From positions 62,001 to 126,000 of the forward strand of contig JAHDBD010000006.1 in assembly GCA_020630575.1 (NCBI GenBank): a stretch of DNA of 64,000 bases. Reading direction: 5' to 3'. Made by a program: the position numbers and the translations under genes. This stretch comes from Bernardetia sp. Lineage in GTDB: Bacteria > Bacteroidota > Bacteroidia > Cytophagales > Bernardetiaceae. The stretch's first letter is position 1. Each line of letters starts with the position of its first letter. Below, one piece after another: positions 7,457 to 16,201 of the stretch. The notes beneath the pieces are model-generated. The model searched no databases, was not told the DNA's origin, and worked only from the letters and a program-made list of their open reading frames with translations.

Positions 7457-8487
7457 TATTGGTTAATTTTATCTAAATGTAAAACTACTCTTAAAATTGA
7501 ATCCACAACACTCTCAACATCATTCATATCACAAACTTCTGTTTGTGTATGCATATATCTTAATGGTGTTTTAATCAATGCTGTAGGTGTTCCACCATTT
7601 GAAAGTGCGAATGAATCCGCATCTGTACCTGTACCTCTATTATCACACGCTAACATTTGACCTTTATGATTAACACTTACTAAACTTTCATCTAAAAGTG
7701 AACCTCTAGCGATAATAGCACCACCACCTAATTTAATATCACCTTTTTCACGTTTATCTATTGTCGGTGTATCGGTAGCATGTCCTACATCTGTTACTAT
7801 AGCGTAATCGAATTCATTTTTGTCACAAAACATTCTAGAACCATGTAATCCTGTTTCTTCCTGTACAGCATTTAAAAATATTAAGTCAATATTTTCGATT
7901 TCATAGTTTTTAAGCTCACTAGCAACACGTGTTAATATATAACCACCAATTTTATTATCAATAGCCTTAGAAGTTATTCTATTACCTAATAACTGCATAG
8001 GTGAATTATAATAACAAATTAAATCACCAATAGTAACAAATTTTTCGGCATGTTCTCTATCTTTAAATCCAAAATCAACATACAAATCCACAATTTTTAC
8101 ATCTGTATCAGTTTTCTTTTGCATGTGGATAGCCTTTTGTCCAATAACCCCATGTATTGATTCTCCTTTTAGTGGATTAAACAATACTACTCTAGAACCT
8201 CTAGCTGTTGATTCATCTGTTCCACCATTTCTAAGAATTCTCACTAATCCGTTTAATTCTATATGTGATACTCTCCAACATATTTCATCAACATGTGATT
8301 CGATAACAACTCTCTTTTTCGAATTTCTTGATTTTACATTAAACCAAGCATTACCAAAATAATCTCTCCCAATTGATGAAGAAGAATCTAAGTGTTTTTT
8401 CATTTCACCAATCCACAGGTTTTGTGCCTCTTTTTCAAGCCCACTTGGTGAGTTTGTTGATAGGTACTCTTTTAAAAAATTGTTCAT
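7456..8487 (-). CDS. M42-family metallo-aminopeptidase
   Basis: A 343-aa protein with the M42 (glutamyl/deblocking aminopeptidase) metal and catalytic residues in order: HVDE (H65, D67), SKAIDNK (Asp near 175), QEETGLHGS (Glu pair near 208), TDVGHATD (Asp near 232) and MHTQTEV (His near 318). These bind two metal ions and remove N-terminal residues from peptides; family members form large tetrahedral dodecamers. The length is typical (about 340-360 aa). It sits just upstream of, and is coupled to, the HslV-like gene, so peptides released by that protease could be trimmed by this enzyme (inference). A poly-T/A tract separates its start from the terminator hairpin at 8510-8561. Confidence 0.9.
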   Translation of the reverse strand: MNNFLKEYLSTNSPSGLEKEAQNLWIGEMKKHLDSSSSIGRDYFGNAWFNVKSRNSKKRVVIESHVDEICWRVSHIELNGLVRILRNGGTDESTARGSRVVLFNPLKGESIHGVIGQKAIHMQKKTDTDVKIVDLYVDFGFKDREHAEKFVTIGDLICYYNSPMQLLGNRITSKAIDNKIGGYILTRVASELKNYEIENIDLIFLNAVQEETGLHGSRMFCDKNEFDYAIVTDVGHATDTPTIDKREKGDIKLGGGAIIARGSLLDESLVSVNHKGQMLACDNRGTGTDADSFALSNGGTPTALIKTPLRYMHTQTEVCDMNDVESVVDSILRVVLHLDKINQ

Positions 8488-8509
8488 TTTTATTTTTATT
8501 TTTATTTTT

Positions 8510-8561
8510 GTTAATAACTTTAAAAGTCCGAAGTAAAATTCGGACTTTTAAAGTTATTAAC
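8510..8561 (-). terminator. 23-bp perfect hairpin overlapping a gene end
   Basis: Arms 8510-8532 and 8539-8561 are perfectly complementary over 23 bp with a 6-nt loop. Most of the stem lies inside the 3' end of the 78-aa gene (stop at 8520-8522), so the last 13 or so codons are also stem sequence. T-rich sequence follows on the minus strand. It probably terminates that gene's transcript before the M42 gene. Confidence 0.8.
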
Positions 8562-8756
8562 AAAATTTTCTTTGTTTAAATCTGGTAGTTCGTGTTCAAT
8601 TGAAAAAAAGCAACTTGAACTGTCAATGAATACCTCTACTGTAGGGCTGTTAACATCATCAAATACTGATGTTGCTTCCCACGCCTTTTCAATCTCATCT
8701 CTACTGGTATTATTGAAATAATCTTGAAGTTTTTCAAAAATACTATTCATAATCAT
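8520..8756 (-). CDS. Hypothetical protein (78 aa)
   Basis: A small acidic protein starting MIMNSIFEKLQDYFNNTSRD. No family is recognised. Its last residues (NNFKSPNFTSDF) are encoded by the arms of a 23-bp hairpin, so the C-terminal sequence may be shaped by RNA structure. A promoter match lies about 58 nt upstream at 8814-8845. Confidence 0.65.
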   Translation of the reverse strand: MIMNSIFEKLQDYFNNTSRDEIEKAWEATSVFDDVNSPTVEVFIDSSSCFFSIEHELPDLNKENFVNNFKSPNFTSDF

Positions 8757-8813
8757 TGGTTTTTATTATTTATATTTTAAACTAATTATAATTTAATTCG
8801 CCCAAATATGCGA

Positions 8814-8845
8814 CAAATATAGATAAAAAAGAAATCAACACACAA
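8814..8845 (-). promoter_or_regulatory. Bacteroidetes-type promoter
   Basis: Minus strand TATATTTG (8814-8821) with TTG at 8843-8845, 21 nt away. It would drive the gene starting at 8756. The rest of the 8757-8997 gap is AT-rich, with a 12-bp inverted repeat (8851-8862 and 8969-8980) and a TATTGGAC motif, but no gene that I can support. Confidence 0.6.
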
Positions 8846-8997
8846 GGTTATTTAATCTATTTTATTTATCTTAATATATAATATCTTATATATTGGACGT
8901 AATTATACTCTGTAAGTTACAAAATTAAATATATCTTTTATGTTAAGATTATTTTAAATATAAACTAGAAATAGATTAAAAAAGAATTTCAATAATA

Positions 8998-9333
8998 TCA
9001 ATGAGCTTTTGAAAATGAAAACGTATTTTTAAATTCCATATTATAGTCACTAGAATAAATAGGAACTATATCAATATCCATCTTATTACATTTTTCTTTA
9101 ACCTTTAATAATGATTGCTTAGTCAATTCAAACTTATGATTATATTCCATAAGTTGATTTTCATCAAACACCATAACACTATTATCACTTATGTATTCAA
9201 ATTCAAAAGGGTCTACTTCTGAAATAATCTTTCTTACAGGTTCAATATGTGATTCTTCCTTAACGTAGATAGAACCTATAGTTTTTATTGGAGTATCATT
9301 ATACTCTAAAATATTTAAAAGTTTCTCAAACAT
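8998..9333 (-). CDS. Hypothetical protein (111 aa)
   Basis: A soluble alpha/beta-looking protein starting MFEKLLNILEYNDTPIKTIG. No family is recognised. It is monocistronic: the promoter at 9461-9491 lies about 125 nt upstream, and 240 nt of gap follow its stop. Confidence 0.7.
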   Translation of the reverse strand: MFEKLLNILEYNDTPIKTIGSIYVKEESHIEPVRKIISEVDPFEFEYISDNSVMVFDENQLMEYNHKFELTKQSLLKVKEKCNKMDIDIVPIYSSDYNMEFKNTFSFSKAH

Positions 9334-9460
9334 TTTTAATTTTTATGGGGTTACTTAATTATACTAAAAATAATGATTCTTTTATAATCACTAACATATA
9401 TTATGTTCCTTTTAGATTTTAGCTCATTAATATGGAATTTAAAAATACTTTTTCATAAAG

Positions 9461-9491
9461 CAAATCTAATAAAAAATATTCATTCTAACAA
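9461..9491 (-). promoter_or_regulatory. Promoter with its -33 box in a terminator loop
   Basis: Minus strand TAGATTTG (9461-9468) with TTG (9489-9491) exactly 20 nt away. The TTG lies in the 6-nt loop of the terminator hairpin of the preceding gene (9471-9510). It would drive the 111-aa gene starting at 9333. Confidence 0.72.
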
Positions 9492-9510
9492 AATAGAATG
9501 AATATTTTTT
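9471..9510 (-). terminator. 17-bp terminator hairpin
   Basis: Arms 9471-9487 and 9494-9510 pair perfectly over 17 bp around the loop ACAAAA, starting at the stop codon of the 119-aa gene and ending in a U-run. Typical intrinsic terminator. Confidence 0.88.
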
Positions 9511-9869
9511 TATAACAACTTATAACTTATTTCTGATATGCATGTATCTTCATTAACATTTAGTTTACCATCTGTTAAGTCTTTTAATACAATATCACAC
9601 TCTTCTTTATCATTAAAGTCATAAATATTAAGTTTTAAGTCATGAACACCTCTAATATTTTTTTCAATATCACATATGGTGTACATTACATAATCTTTAC
9701 AAAATTTATACGCAGATTCAAAATTTAGAAAAGCATCCATAGATACGGCATGTTCTAAATATTCCTTATCATCAACTTTACACAATTTTCTTGTGCACAC
9801 CATGAACTTCTCATTTTCTGAAACAACATTAAAAGGTGCTGTTTCATTTTTAAAAACAATTCTTTTCAT
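9510..9869 (-). CDS. Hypothetical protein (119 aa)
   Basis: Starts MKRIVFKNETAPFNVVSENE and contains several Cys residues and an acidic C-terminal half. No family is recognised. It lies 1 nt downstream of the MazG-like gene and is the last gene of that operon, ended by the hairpin at 9471-9510. Confidence 0.75.
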   Translation of the reverse strand: MKRIVFKNETAPFNVVSENEKFMVCTRKLCKVDDKEYLEHAVSMDAFLNFESAYKFCKDYVMYTICDIEKNIRGVHDLKLNIYDFNDKEECDIVLKDLTDGKLNVNEDTCISEISYKLL

Positions 9870-9870
9870 A

Positions 9871-10185
9871 TTAAATTATTGTTTCGGGATTTCCACATTT
9901 AGATAACCACTTGTTAGATTTTCGTTTAACAACCATATCAACTTCTTCTGCTGTTATATTTGGATTACTTGTATAAATAACATCCATAGCACATAGAATT
10001 AAATCTACAGCCTCACCAACTACACCATCATCACCTTCTTTTTTATATGACATTCCTTCAAGTATGGCAACCTCTGTTGATAACTCTCCTAATTCTTCAA
10101 CAGCTTTTAATGTTACAGCTGATGTTTTTCTAGGTCTGACATTCTTTGCTACTTCAACAAATTCTTTATAAAACTCTTTAATCAT
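9871..10185 (-). CDS. MazG-like nucleotide pyrophosphohydrolase
   Basis: A 104-aa helical protein with the all-alpha NTP pyrophosphatase signature: KAVEELGELSTEVA (E30, E31, E34) and, after a short linker, GEAVDLILCAMD (E58, D61). These acidic residues bind the magnesium used to cleave NTPs or dNTPs to monophosphates. Phage MazG-like enzymes may clean up the nucleotide pool or alter alarmone levels; which applies here cannot be read from sequence. The length fits the short single-domain type. It overlaps its upstream neighbour by 8 nt and is near the Nudix gene. Confidence 0.82.
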   Translation of the reverse strand: MIKEFYKEFVEVAKNVRPRKTSAVTLKAVEELGELSTEVAILEGMSYKKEGDDGVVGEAVDLILCAMDVIYTSNPNITAEEVDMVVKRKSNKWLSKCGNPETII

Positions 10186-10459
10186 ATTTTAAGGATTTTA
10201 CTATTTTAGATACTACTTTAATATTTTCTGACATTGTTATAAAGTATAACCCTAGTTGCATTTTAACATAATTTGAAAAACTAGAGCTTACAACACTTCT
10301 ATCCATCATGAAATTTTGACCATCATAATATAAGTTGAGTCCTATATTTGTTTCAACATTATAGTGTGAACTATTTGATTCATCTTTTTTAAAACCTGTT
10401 ATTGTAAACTCTCTATAACCAAGTGTAAGGTAGTTTTTTAAAATTTCTTTATTATCCAT
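10178..10459 (-). CDS. Hypothetical protein (93 aa)
   Basis: A beta-looking protein starting MDNKEILKNYLTLGYREFTI. No family is recognised. It is embedded between the Nudix gene and the MazG-like gene with 8-nt overlaps on both sides, which suggests translational coupling and perhaps a related role. Confidence 0.75.
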   Translation of the reverse strand: MDNKEILKNYLTLGYREFTITGFKKDESNSSHYNVETNIGLNLYYDGQNFMMDRSVVSSSFSNYVKMQLGLYFITMSENIKVVSKIVKSLKYD

Positions 10460-11000
10460 TTATAATGTTTTTAGTTAATAATCTCATATATGTAATAGCC
10501 CAAATAGGGTCAACTATTTTTGTTATTTCATCACCGTTTAAGTAGTCTATCCAATAGTTTTGAGCTTTAGACTCATTACCATCAGATTCGATTGGTATTT
10601 CCGCTTTACCTGTTACATCAACAGCATAAAGATGATAAACTGTATCAGCACACTTCATACCATAACAAGTTCCTAGTGGAATCATATCCTTTTCTGTAAC
10701 AAAATAACCTGTTTCTTCTCTTGTCTCCTTTGCTGCGGTTTTTAAAACAGTATCACCTGTATCAACACCACCTGTTACTGATGATGGATTTAAACCAAAG
10801 TTCCAACACGGCGTGAACTCATTTCTAACAAGTAATTCCACGTTTCCACTTTCACCTCTTCTAAATGGCAATACACCAACTATAGCACCGTTACATCTTG
10901 TTTCATGTACTAAAGTGTATTTAGAGCCATCAGAATATTCAGCTTCTATTAATTGAAGCCATTGATTTTCACCCAACACTTCGGTATTCTTAATTTCCAT
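10452..11000 (-). CDS. Nudix hydrolase (ADP-ribose pyrophosphatase-like)
   Basis: A 182-aa protein with a Nudix box at residues 77-99: GGVDTGDTVLKTAAKETREE followed by TGY. The core REUxEExGU is present as KETREETGY; the first Glu of the box is Asp. The box binds the metal that splits a nucleoside diphosphate linked to another group. Flanking sequence resembles ADP-ribose/NDP-sugar pyrophosphatases, so the substrate may be an NDP-sugar or ADP-ribose, which would suit the sugar genes next door or NAD-based defence (inference). The start overlaps the end of galE by 11 nt. Confidence 0.85.
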   Translation of the reverse strand: MEIKNTEVLGENQWLQLIEAEYSDGSKYTLVHETRCNGAIVGVLPFRRGESGNVELLVRNEFTPCWNFGLNPSSVTGGVDTGDTVLKTAAKETREETGYFVTEKDMIPLGTCYGMKCADTVYHLYAVDVTGKAEIPIESDGNESKAQNYWIDYLNGDEITKIVDPIWAITYMRLLTKNIING

Positions 11001-11873
11001 ATTTTAAAATTGTTTTTATTGTTTTATAAATATTAGTATTTACATAATATGCATGTTTATCATCAATTATTTCTAGTTTAGAAAAATCTCCCGAACGCCT
11101 TGGTGAAATTTTAACATCAACTTTATGTCCTAAAGTTCTAAATATATCAATTATCTCGGATACAGTATTTGTCGCTGTTGAATAGATATTATAATAAGAG
11201 CATTCGAATTCATCAGCATTAAGAATTTCTAAATGTAGGTCTGATAAAACATCAACATCAATATAATTTCTTGATGGTGTTCCATCAATAGTATCATAAT
11301 CATTCCCGAATATCTCAACTTTACCACTTTTTATAGAGTTCATTAAACTCATTGATTTATCATCAATAATATAAGAACCTATAGGGTTTGGATATCTCAA
11401 CGATAATGTTTTTACACCAAACTCTTTACCAAAGTCTTCTAATATTTTCTCACACATTATCTTAGTTTCAGAATATGGCGAGTTTGGATTTGTTACAGAA
11501 CAAGATGATGCGAAAATAAACTTTTTAACATTCTTTGAAAACTTTAAAAGATTTATTAATGCCCTAACATTATTATCATAGTATGAAAATGGCTCTTTTA
11601 CACTATTAGGAACACTTTTAAGACCACCAAAGTGGAAAACAACATCTATATCTACATGATTAAATAAGTCTCTCAAATCTTCATTTAAGTCTGCTCTAAA
11701 GTATTCAACATTTCTATAATATTTAGAACCCTCATCCATTAAATGAAGTTTTTCACAAATTTTACTATCATACTTTGAATCTGTGACAATATAACATAGT
11801 GTCCTGCTTCCAATAATTTTATAACAGTATGTGTTCCGATATATCCTAAACCGCCTGTAACTAATATATTCAT
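10990..11873 (-). pseudogene. galE: UDP-glucose 4-epimerase, split by a frameshift
   Basis: GalE interconverts UDP-glucose and UDP-galactose. The N-terminal NAD-binding piece (MNILVTGGLGYIGTHTVIKL) starts at 11873 and hits a stop at 11739. The rest is an ATG-started frame at 10990-11739 with HFGGLKSVPNSV, YYDNNV, the Ser FASSCS, the catalytic YSETK (Tyr-x3-Lys) and SLRYPNPIGS. Between them, near 11781-11795, the homologous frame continues as VTDSKYDSK in the other phase, so one base is missing (or two extra). The whole would be 294 aa, slightly shorter than usual GalE (about 330). Either a true inactivating frameshift, a sequencing error or recoding. The TAATG stop/start could also allow a truncated second protein. 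Confidence 0.85.
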
Positions 11874-11875
11874 AT

Positions 11876-12145
11876 TTAAAATGTTTTAGTTGTTATCCAT
11901 TTATAATGTTTTTCAAAAACATCATCAGATTTAAAATCCGAAAATGTTTTTTCATCTGTAGTGATGGGTTCTATAATATGTGGTACATATTTTTTTGTAC
12001 CAATTTTATAATCAGAATTATCTTTAATTATATCCATAAATAACTCATTACTTAAAGAACCACCTATTATAAAAATAGTTTCAAGTTCATGGTCAATCTC
12101 TATTAGATAATCCTTACCACGTTTTAACTCTCGTCTTCCAACCAT
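11876..12145 (-). CDS. Hypothetical protein (89 aa), possible DHFR-like remnant
   Basis: Contains ETIFIIGGSLSNELF, which resembles the conserved IGG segment of dihydrofolate reductases, followed by a C-terminal TFSDFKSDDVFEKHYKW vaguely like the DHFR end. The N-terminal half of a DHFR (substrate and NADPH sites) is absent, and the gene starts by overlapping the preceding stop (TAATG), so there is no room for it. It may be a fragment, a shortened relative or a coincidence. Folate enzymes often accompany thyA in phages, but thyA is 46 kb away. Confidence 0.55.
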   Translation of the reverse strand: MVGRRELKRGKDYLIEIDHELETIFIIGGSLSNELFMDIIKDNSDYKIGTKKYVPHIIEPITTDEKTFSDFKSDDVFEKHYKWITTKTF

Positions 12146-12840
12146 TAATGAAATAATTTAATTAATGAAAAAACTAAACTTAAAGCTGTGATAGTTATAA
12201 GAGTATAATTAAAAAATTTAAGTTTTTTAATTTCTTTATCTTTTTTATCTAAACTATTTTTATAACGACTATCTATTATTTTATTTTGAATTTTGCTTTC
12301 ATATGCAATTTTATCTTTAATAAAATTTTTAACATCTTTTGAAACATTATTCCCTATCTCTTGTGTTAAAGTTTCATCTATTAATGGGTATGCGTTTGAA
12401 AATTGTTTGTTTAAAGTTTTAGTTACAATCTTAGCATTTAATAAATTATTTAAGAAAAGAAAAAATTCAACATCTTTTGGATTATCATAAAGATTATCAA
12501 TAAACGTATTGTCACTAACCCTTAAATTCATTATAGAAACAACATTATTTTCTTTAAACTTTTCCAAAATTGAATTCATTTTAACATCAAATTGACCTTT
12601 CATGTTTTCAACCATTTCCTTATAAAGATTGTAATTGACTTCTGAATTTACTTTCTCATCTTTTAGAGATTTTATATCAAGTCCTAAACCATATCTTTCC
12701 GAAAGTTCATTTAGAAATGTTACTTTATTATAAACATCCTCATACTCTTTGAACTTTAAATAATCATCTTCTTCGACAATTCTTGACTTATTAATTATAT
12801 CACTACTCATTACTTTAAAAGGTGCTGAATTTCCGAACAT
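12145..12840 (-). CDS. Tail-anchored coiled-coil membrane protein
   Basis: A 231-aa Lys/Glu/Asn-rich helical protein with one hydrophobic segment at the very C-terminus (FFNYTLITITALSLVFSLI), preceded by a basic stretch (KKDKEIKKLKF). That suggests a cytoplasmic coiled-coil domain held to the inner membrane by its tail. No family is recognised. It overlaps the clamp-loader gene by 31 nt; the clamp-loader small subunit would be expected here by T4 gene order, but this protein shows no resemblance. Confidence 0.72.
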   Translation of the reverse strand: MFGNSAPFKVMSSDIINKSRIVEEDDYLKFKEYEDVYNKVTFLNELSERYGLGLDIKSLKDEKVNSEVNYNLYKEMVENMKGQFDVKMNSILEKFKENNVVSIMNLRVSDNTFIDNLYDNPKDVEFFLFLNNLLNAKIVTKTLNKQFSNAYPLIDETLTQEIGNNVSKDVKNFIKDKIAYESKIQNKIIDSRYKNSLDKKDKEIKKLKFFNYTLITITALSLVFSLIKLFH

Positions 12841-13802
12841 AAAGCCATAACACTTGTTAGTTGGTCGGGCTTTTCCATACTTTCATTTTTATATTTGTTT
12901 GAAAGAACATATACTATATGAAGTATTTTTGGTTGAATGTTGTTTTTACTCATCCATTCAATCATATTATCGCCCATCATAATTATAAGTTTATAATATT
13001 GATTTGGGAAGTTATCCAATATATATCGTCTAATATTCATGATATTACCTTTAGTTGTAACAATTTTATAGAATTCGTTATAATCTAAATCCATTGTTGC
13101 TATAACATCTTCAACTTTTATATCATGAACACCTGTTTCATATAATGTCTGTAGAGTTTCAATGATATCTCTCATATCATTGTATTTCATAACAATTTTT
13201 ACAATAGCATTTTTATCAATTTTAAGACCCTCATTTTTACAAATCATCATGATTCGTTCAACTTTTTGAATAGCAACTTCTTTACTTTCTGCTCCATTAA
13301 AGTCGAAATTAATTTTACAACCAAATCTTGATTTTACAGCCTTTTCTATAGAACTAAAATAGTTACATGTTGCTATATAACGAACATTTTTAATATTAGA
13401 TTCTATTACACCCCTAAATGCTAAACCCGCATCACCTGTTAAGTTATCAACCTCATCAAGTTGAACAATTTTAGGCTTAGATGATAAAGAACCAACACTA
13501 GCAAAAGGTGCAATTACATTTTTAACTGTATCTATACCTCTTTCTTTAGATGCATTAATGAATTTTGTTTGATGACCCTTTGCCAAGATTTTCATTATGG
13601 TAGTTTTACCTGTACCCGTATCACCATAAAGAAGTATGTGTCTAGTTATACCATTATCAATAAAGTATTGTATTTGATTTCTAATCCTTTTTGGAATACA
13701 CACATCATCTAATTTTTGTGGTCTATATTTTTCAACCCATAATGTGTTACCTCTTTCTCTAATTTCTTTTGCTGATTTTGGATTTTCCTCTTTTATTATC
13801 AT
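12810..13802 (-). CDS. Clamp-loader ATPase (RFC/T4 gp44-like)
   Basis: A 330-aa AAA+ protein opening its core with LWVEKYRPQKLDDV, the classic clamp-loader start. Walker A is YGDTGTGKTT (59-68), Walker B is VQLDEVDN (113-120) and the arginine-finger motif is SRFGCK (158-163, the SRC-type motif). These ATPases open the sliding clamp and load it onto primed DNA for the polymerase. The length matches T4 gp44 (319 aa). No sliding clamp or second subunit was recognised in this window. A possible -7 element (TAAATTTG at 13818-13825) lies just upstream, but with no well-placed TTG. Confidence 0.9.
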   Translation of the reverse strand: MIIKEENPKSAKEIRERGNTLWVEKYRPQKLDDVCIPKRIRNQIQYFIDNGITRHILLYGDTGTGKTTIMKILAKGHQTKFINASKERGIDTVKNVIAPFASVGSLSSKPKIVQLDEVDNLTGDAGLAFRGVIESNIKNVRYIATCNYFSSIEKAVKSRFGCKINFDFNGAESKEVAIQKVERIMMICKNEGLKIDKNAIVKIVMKYNDMRDIIETLQTLYETGVHDIKVEDVIATMDLDYNEFYKIVTTKGNIMNIRRYILDNFPNQYYKLIIMMGDNMIEWMSKNNIQPKILHIVYVLSNKYKNESMEKPDQLTSVMALCSEIQHLLK

Positions 13803-13822
13803 TGTTTGTATTTTTTACAAAT

Positions 13823-15064
13823 TTATAAATATAATTCAACTAAACCTAAGTTTTCTATAAGTTTTTTTGTTTCATCATCAATATCTTTAAACTCGACACC
13901 ACTTTGGTGAATGTTTTGTAGATTGAAAATAATATTCCAATCTGTCGGAAAGTCTTTATGGTAAATTCTATGCAACTCACCATTAGAAACCAAAGCTTCA
14001 TGTGTTTCTTTTGATATTGTTAATATATCCGAAAGAGTATATGTGAATTGAGAAGCTTTAAAATCGCTAAACTTCTTAATAACATTTTCAACATCACCAC
14101 CAACATCTAAAGACATATCATCTAATTCTAGCTCAACATCAAAAAGAGATTTATTAAGAAGTGTTTTGTGAACAACATCCCAATCAATTACACCATAACT
14201 CATTAAATTTCTAGTGTCTATCGAATAATGGAATTGTGTATAATTATTGAATGTGTCATACTCTATTTCATTATCATCCAAGAATTTTTCAACTTCTTTA
14301 TTCAATGTATATTCAGAAGAAATTATATCAATATTAAATCCTTTTTTTCTAAGACTTTTCAAGCACATTTGTGAAAATGGTGTTATTTCACCTAATGTGT
14401 CAGTCATTAATATACACTTTTCAAACTTTACTCTAATTGTTTTTGTGCTAGAATCTCTTAAAAGTCCACGTTGTTTATATAGTTTACTAATTTTAGCTTT
14501 AACATCAGCATGTGTAACTATTAACATTCTCTCATAAGGCATGTTATTCCTATAAGTTTCAATTAGTGATAGAATTTCCTCTTTTTCGAAAATATCTTCC
14601 ATCTTTATGGCTAATATTTCATTAGAATAGTCAATATCTTTTTTGAATGTACTATTAAAATTAGAGCTAGGATAAAGATATAAATCTACAACTTGTACAC
14701 TATCACTAACTAAATGGTTCACGTCTTGGTCATCATATACTGAACATTTACCATCAACATAATCATCCATTATAGCAAAATATCTAGGTTGATTTAACCC
14801 ATCTTTACTAGTTGCTTTAGAATCATTAAAATATCTTGATTTATCAATATCATCGTCTAAATAAGCATCAGCCCAATATTTAATTTCATCATCTGATTTT
14901 AATGCAACGATGTCATCGGGTTTGGGGTATGTATTTTTATCCTGTGATACAACAATAAAGGATTCTCTTAATTCTAGTTTATTAATTGAAGCTATTAAAC
15001 CTAGGTGTGATGAATATTCTTTCTTATAATCACTATTAAGCTCTTTTTTAAGTCTTCTACGCAT
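13823..15064 (-). CDS. Hypothetical protein (413 aa), possible HAD-like segment
   Basis: An acidic protein with a basic N-terminus (MRRRLKKELNSDYKKEY). Around residues 212-265 it reads KCILMTDTLGEITPFSQMCL, then LRKKGFNIDIIS and KFLDDNEIEYD, a pattern reminiscent of HAD-type folds (beta strand, Asp-containing turn, helix, strand ending in Ser), but the DxD nucleophile motif is not intact. I would not call it a phosphatase. It has its own promoter at 15084-15114 and lies just upstream of the clamp loader. Confidence 0.72.
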   Translation of the reverse strand: MRRRLKKELNSDYKKEYSSHLGLIASINKLELRESFIVVSQDKNTYPKPDDIVALKSDDEIKYWADAYLDDDIDKSRYFNDSKATSKDGLNQPRYFAIMDDYVDGKCSVYDDQDVNHLVSDSVQVVDLYLYPSSNFNSTFKKDIDYSNEILAIKMEDIFEKEEILSLIETYRNNMPYERMLIVTHADVKAKISKLYKQRGLLRDSSTKTIRVKFEKCILMTDTLGEITPFSQMCLKSLRKKGFNIDIISSEYTLNKEVEKFLDDNEIEYDTFNNYTQFHYSIDTRNLMSYGVIDWDVVHKTLLNKSLFDVELELDDMSLDVGGDVENVIKKFSDFKASQFTYTLSDILTISKETHEALVSNGELHRIYHKDFPTDWNIIFNLQNIHQSGVEFKDIDDETKKLIENLGLVELYL

Positions 15065-15083
15065 ATATAAATTTAATTTTTAA

Positions 15084-15114
15084 CAAATGTATTATTAATA
15101 TTACTGATTACCAA
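15084..15114 (-). promoter_or_regulatory. Bacteroidetes-type promoter (N20 spacing)
   Basis: Minus strand TACATTTG (15084-15091) with TTG at 15112-15114, 20 nt away. The -33 box lies within the 3' end of the upstream glf gene. It would drive the gene starting at 15064 with a leader of roughly 12 nt. Confidence 0.72.
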
Positions 15115-16201
15115 AATATTTTCTATACTTTTTAAATGAATTTTCAACACATTTATCCATATCAAAATATTTATATTCAGCTAACCTACCCAATGGTACA
15201 ACATTATTGAATCTATCTTTTAAAAGTGTCAAATAATTTTGGTGTAGTTCATTATTATTTTTATCATTTATTGGATAATATGGCTCATTGGTTTTATCAT
15301 AGTCCATAGGTTTTTCAAATGTTACAGGTGTAATATTTTCACATCCACTATCATAAAAATATGTCCAATCAATCATTCTTGTGAACACACACTCATCGAC
15401 AAAATTAGTAACAGCACTTTTAGCGAACTTATTAAACTTTCTAAAAATAGTTGTATCAAAAGATAATGACCTATACTCTAATGACCCTAAAGTGTAATCA
15501 AAAAGTTTATCTATCTCACCACTAAAAAATACGATATCAAAAGAATCACTAATATCTGTTAATTCACTAATCCCAACATCCATTTTTAAAATGTTAGAAC
15601 CACCAAACATATTTGAAATCATCTTACTATAACCACCAATTGGCATACCTTGATACTTATCCGTAAAATACCTATCATCATTTTTAAACCTTAATGGTAA
15701 TCTATCAACAATTTCTTTGGGTATATCTTCACACTTTCTACCCCATTGTTTTTCAGAATAATTTTTGAATATTTTTTCATATATAATTTCACCATACTTA
15801 TTAATACAAGCTTCTTTGAAATTTTTAGGGTTTTTGTATTTGGGTTTTCCAATCCATTTTTTAACATCTTCAACATTTATTCCTTTATATAACAATTCCT
15901 CAAAAGTTTTCATATTAATAGGAACGCTTAAATTATATTCCAAATTAGCATTTGTGGCTTTAACTTTATGTACATAATTATTAAAATCTGCAAAATTATT
16001 GACATAGTTCCATACCATTTCATTATTAGTATGAAAAATATGCGCTCCATGTTCTTGTACTAAAACATCACCTATTAATTTATCTGAACAATTACCACCT
16101 ATATTTTTTCTTTTTTCGAATACTGTAACATCATGTCCACCATTTGTTAGAGAGGCTAATATACCTCCACTTAAACCTGCACCAATTATTGCTATTTTCA
16201 T
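15101..16201 (-). CDS. glf: UDP-galactopyranose mutase
   Basis: A 366-aa FAD enzyme that converts UDP-galactopyranose to UDP-galactofuranose. The N-terminal dinucleotide motif is GAGLSGG (7-13), followed by VFEKRKNIGGNC and the family signature QEHGAHIFHTNN around residues 50-61. A later stretch (KQWGRKCEDIP) and the C-terminal PLGRLAEYKYFDMD also match the family, whose usual length is about 370-390 aa. With galE nearby and a GT25 glycosyltransferase at 59451-60620 it suggests that the phage makes a galactofuranose-containing glycan (inference). The stop is 37 nt before the next gene; its start abuts the D123-like gene. Confidence 0.93.
   Translation of the reverse strand: MKIAIIGAGLSGGILASLTNGGHDVTVFEKRKNIGGNCSDKLIGDVLVQEHGAHIFHTNNEMVWNYVNNFADFNNYVHKVKATNANLEYNLSVPINMKTFEELLYKGINVEDVKKWIGKPKYKNPKNFKEACINKYGEIIYEKIFKNYSEKQWGRKCEDIPKEIVDRLPLRFKNDDRYFTDKYQGMPIGGYSKMISNMFGGSNILKMDVGISELTDISDSFDIVFFSGEIDKLFDYTLGSLEYRSLSFDTTIFRKFNKFAKSAVTNFVDECVFTRMIDWTYFYDSGCENITPVTFEKPMDYDKTNEPYYPINDKNNNELHQNYLTLLKDRFNNVVPLGRLAEYKYFDMDKCVENSFKKYRKYFGNQ

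Noticed and set aside
11876..12145. Complete dihydrofolate reductase
   Set aside because: Only one IGG-like segment and a vague C-terminus match; the N-terminal half is missing and there is no space for it.
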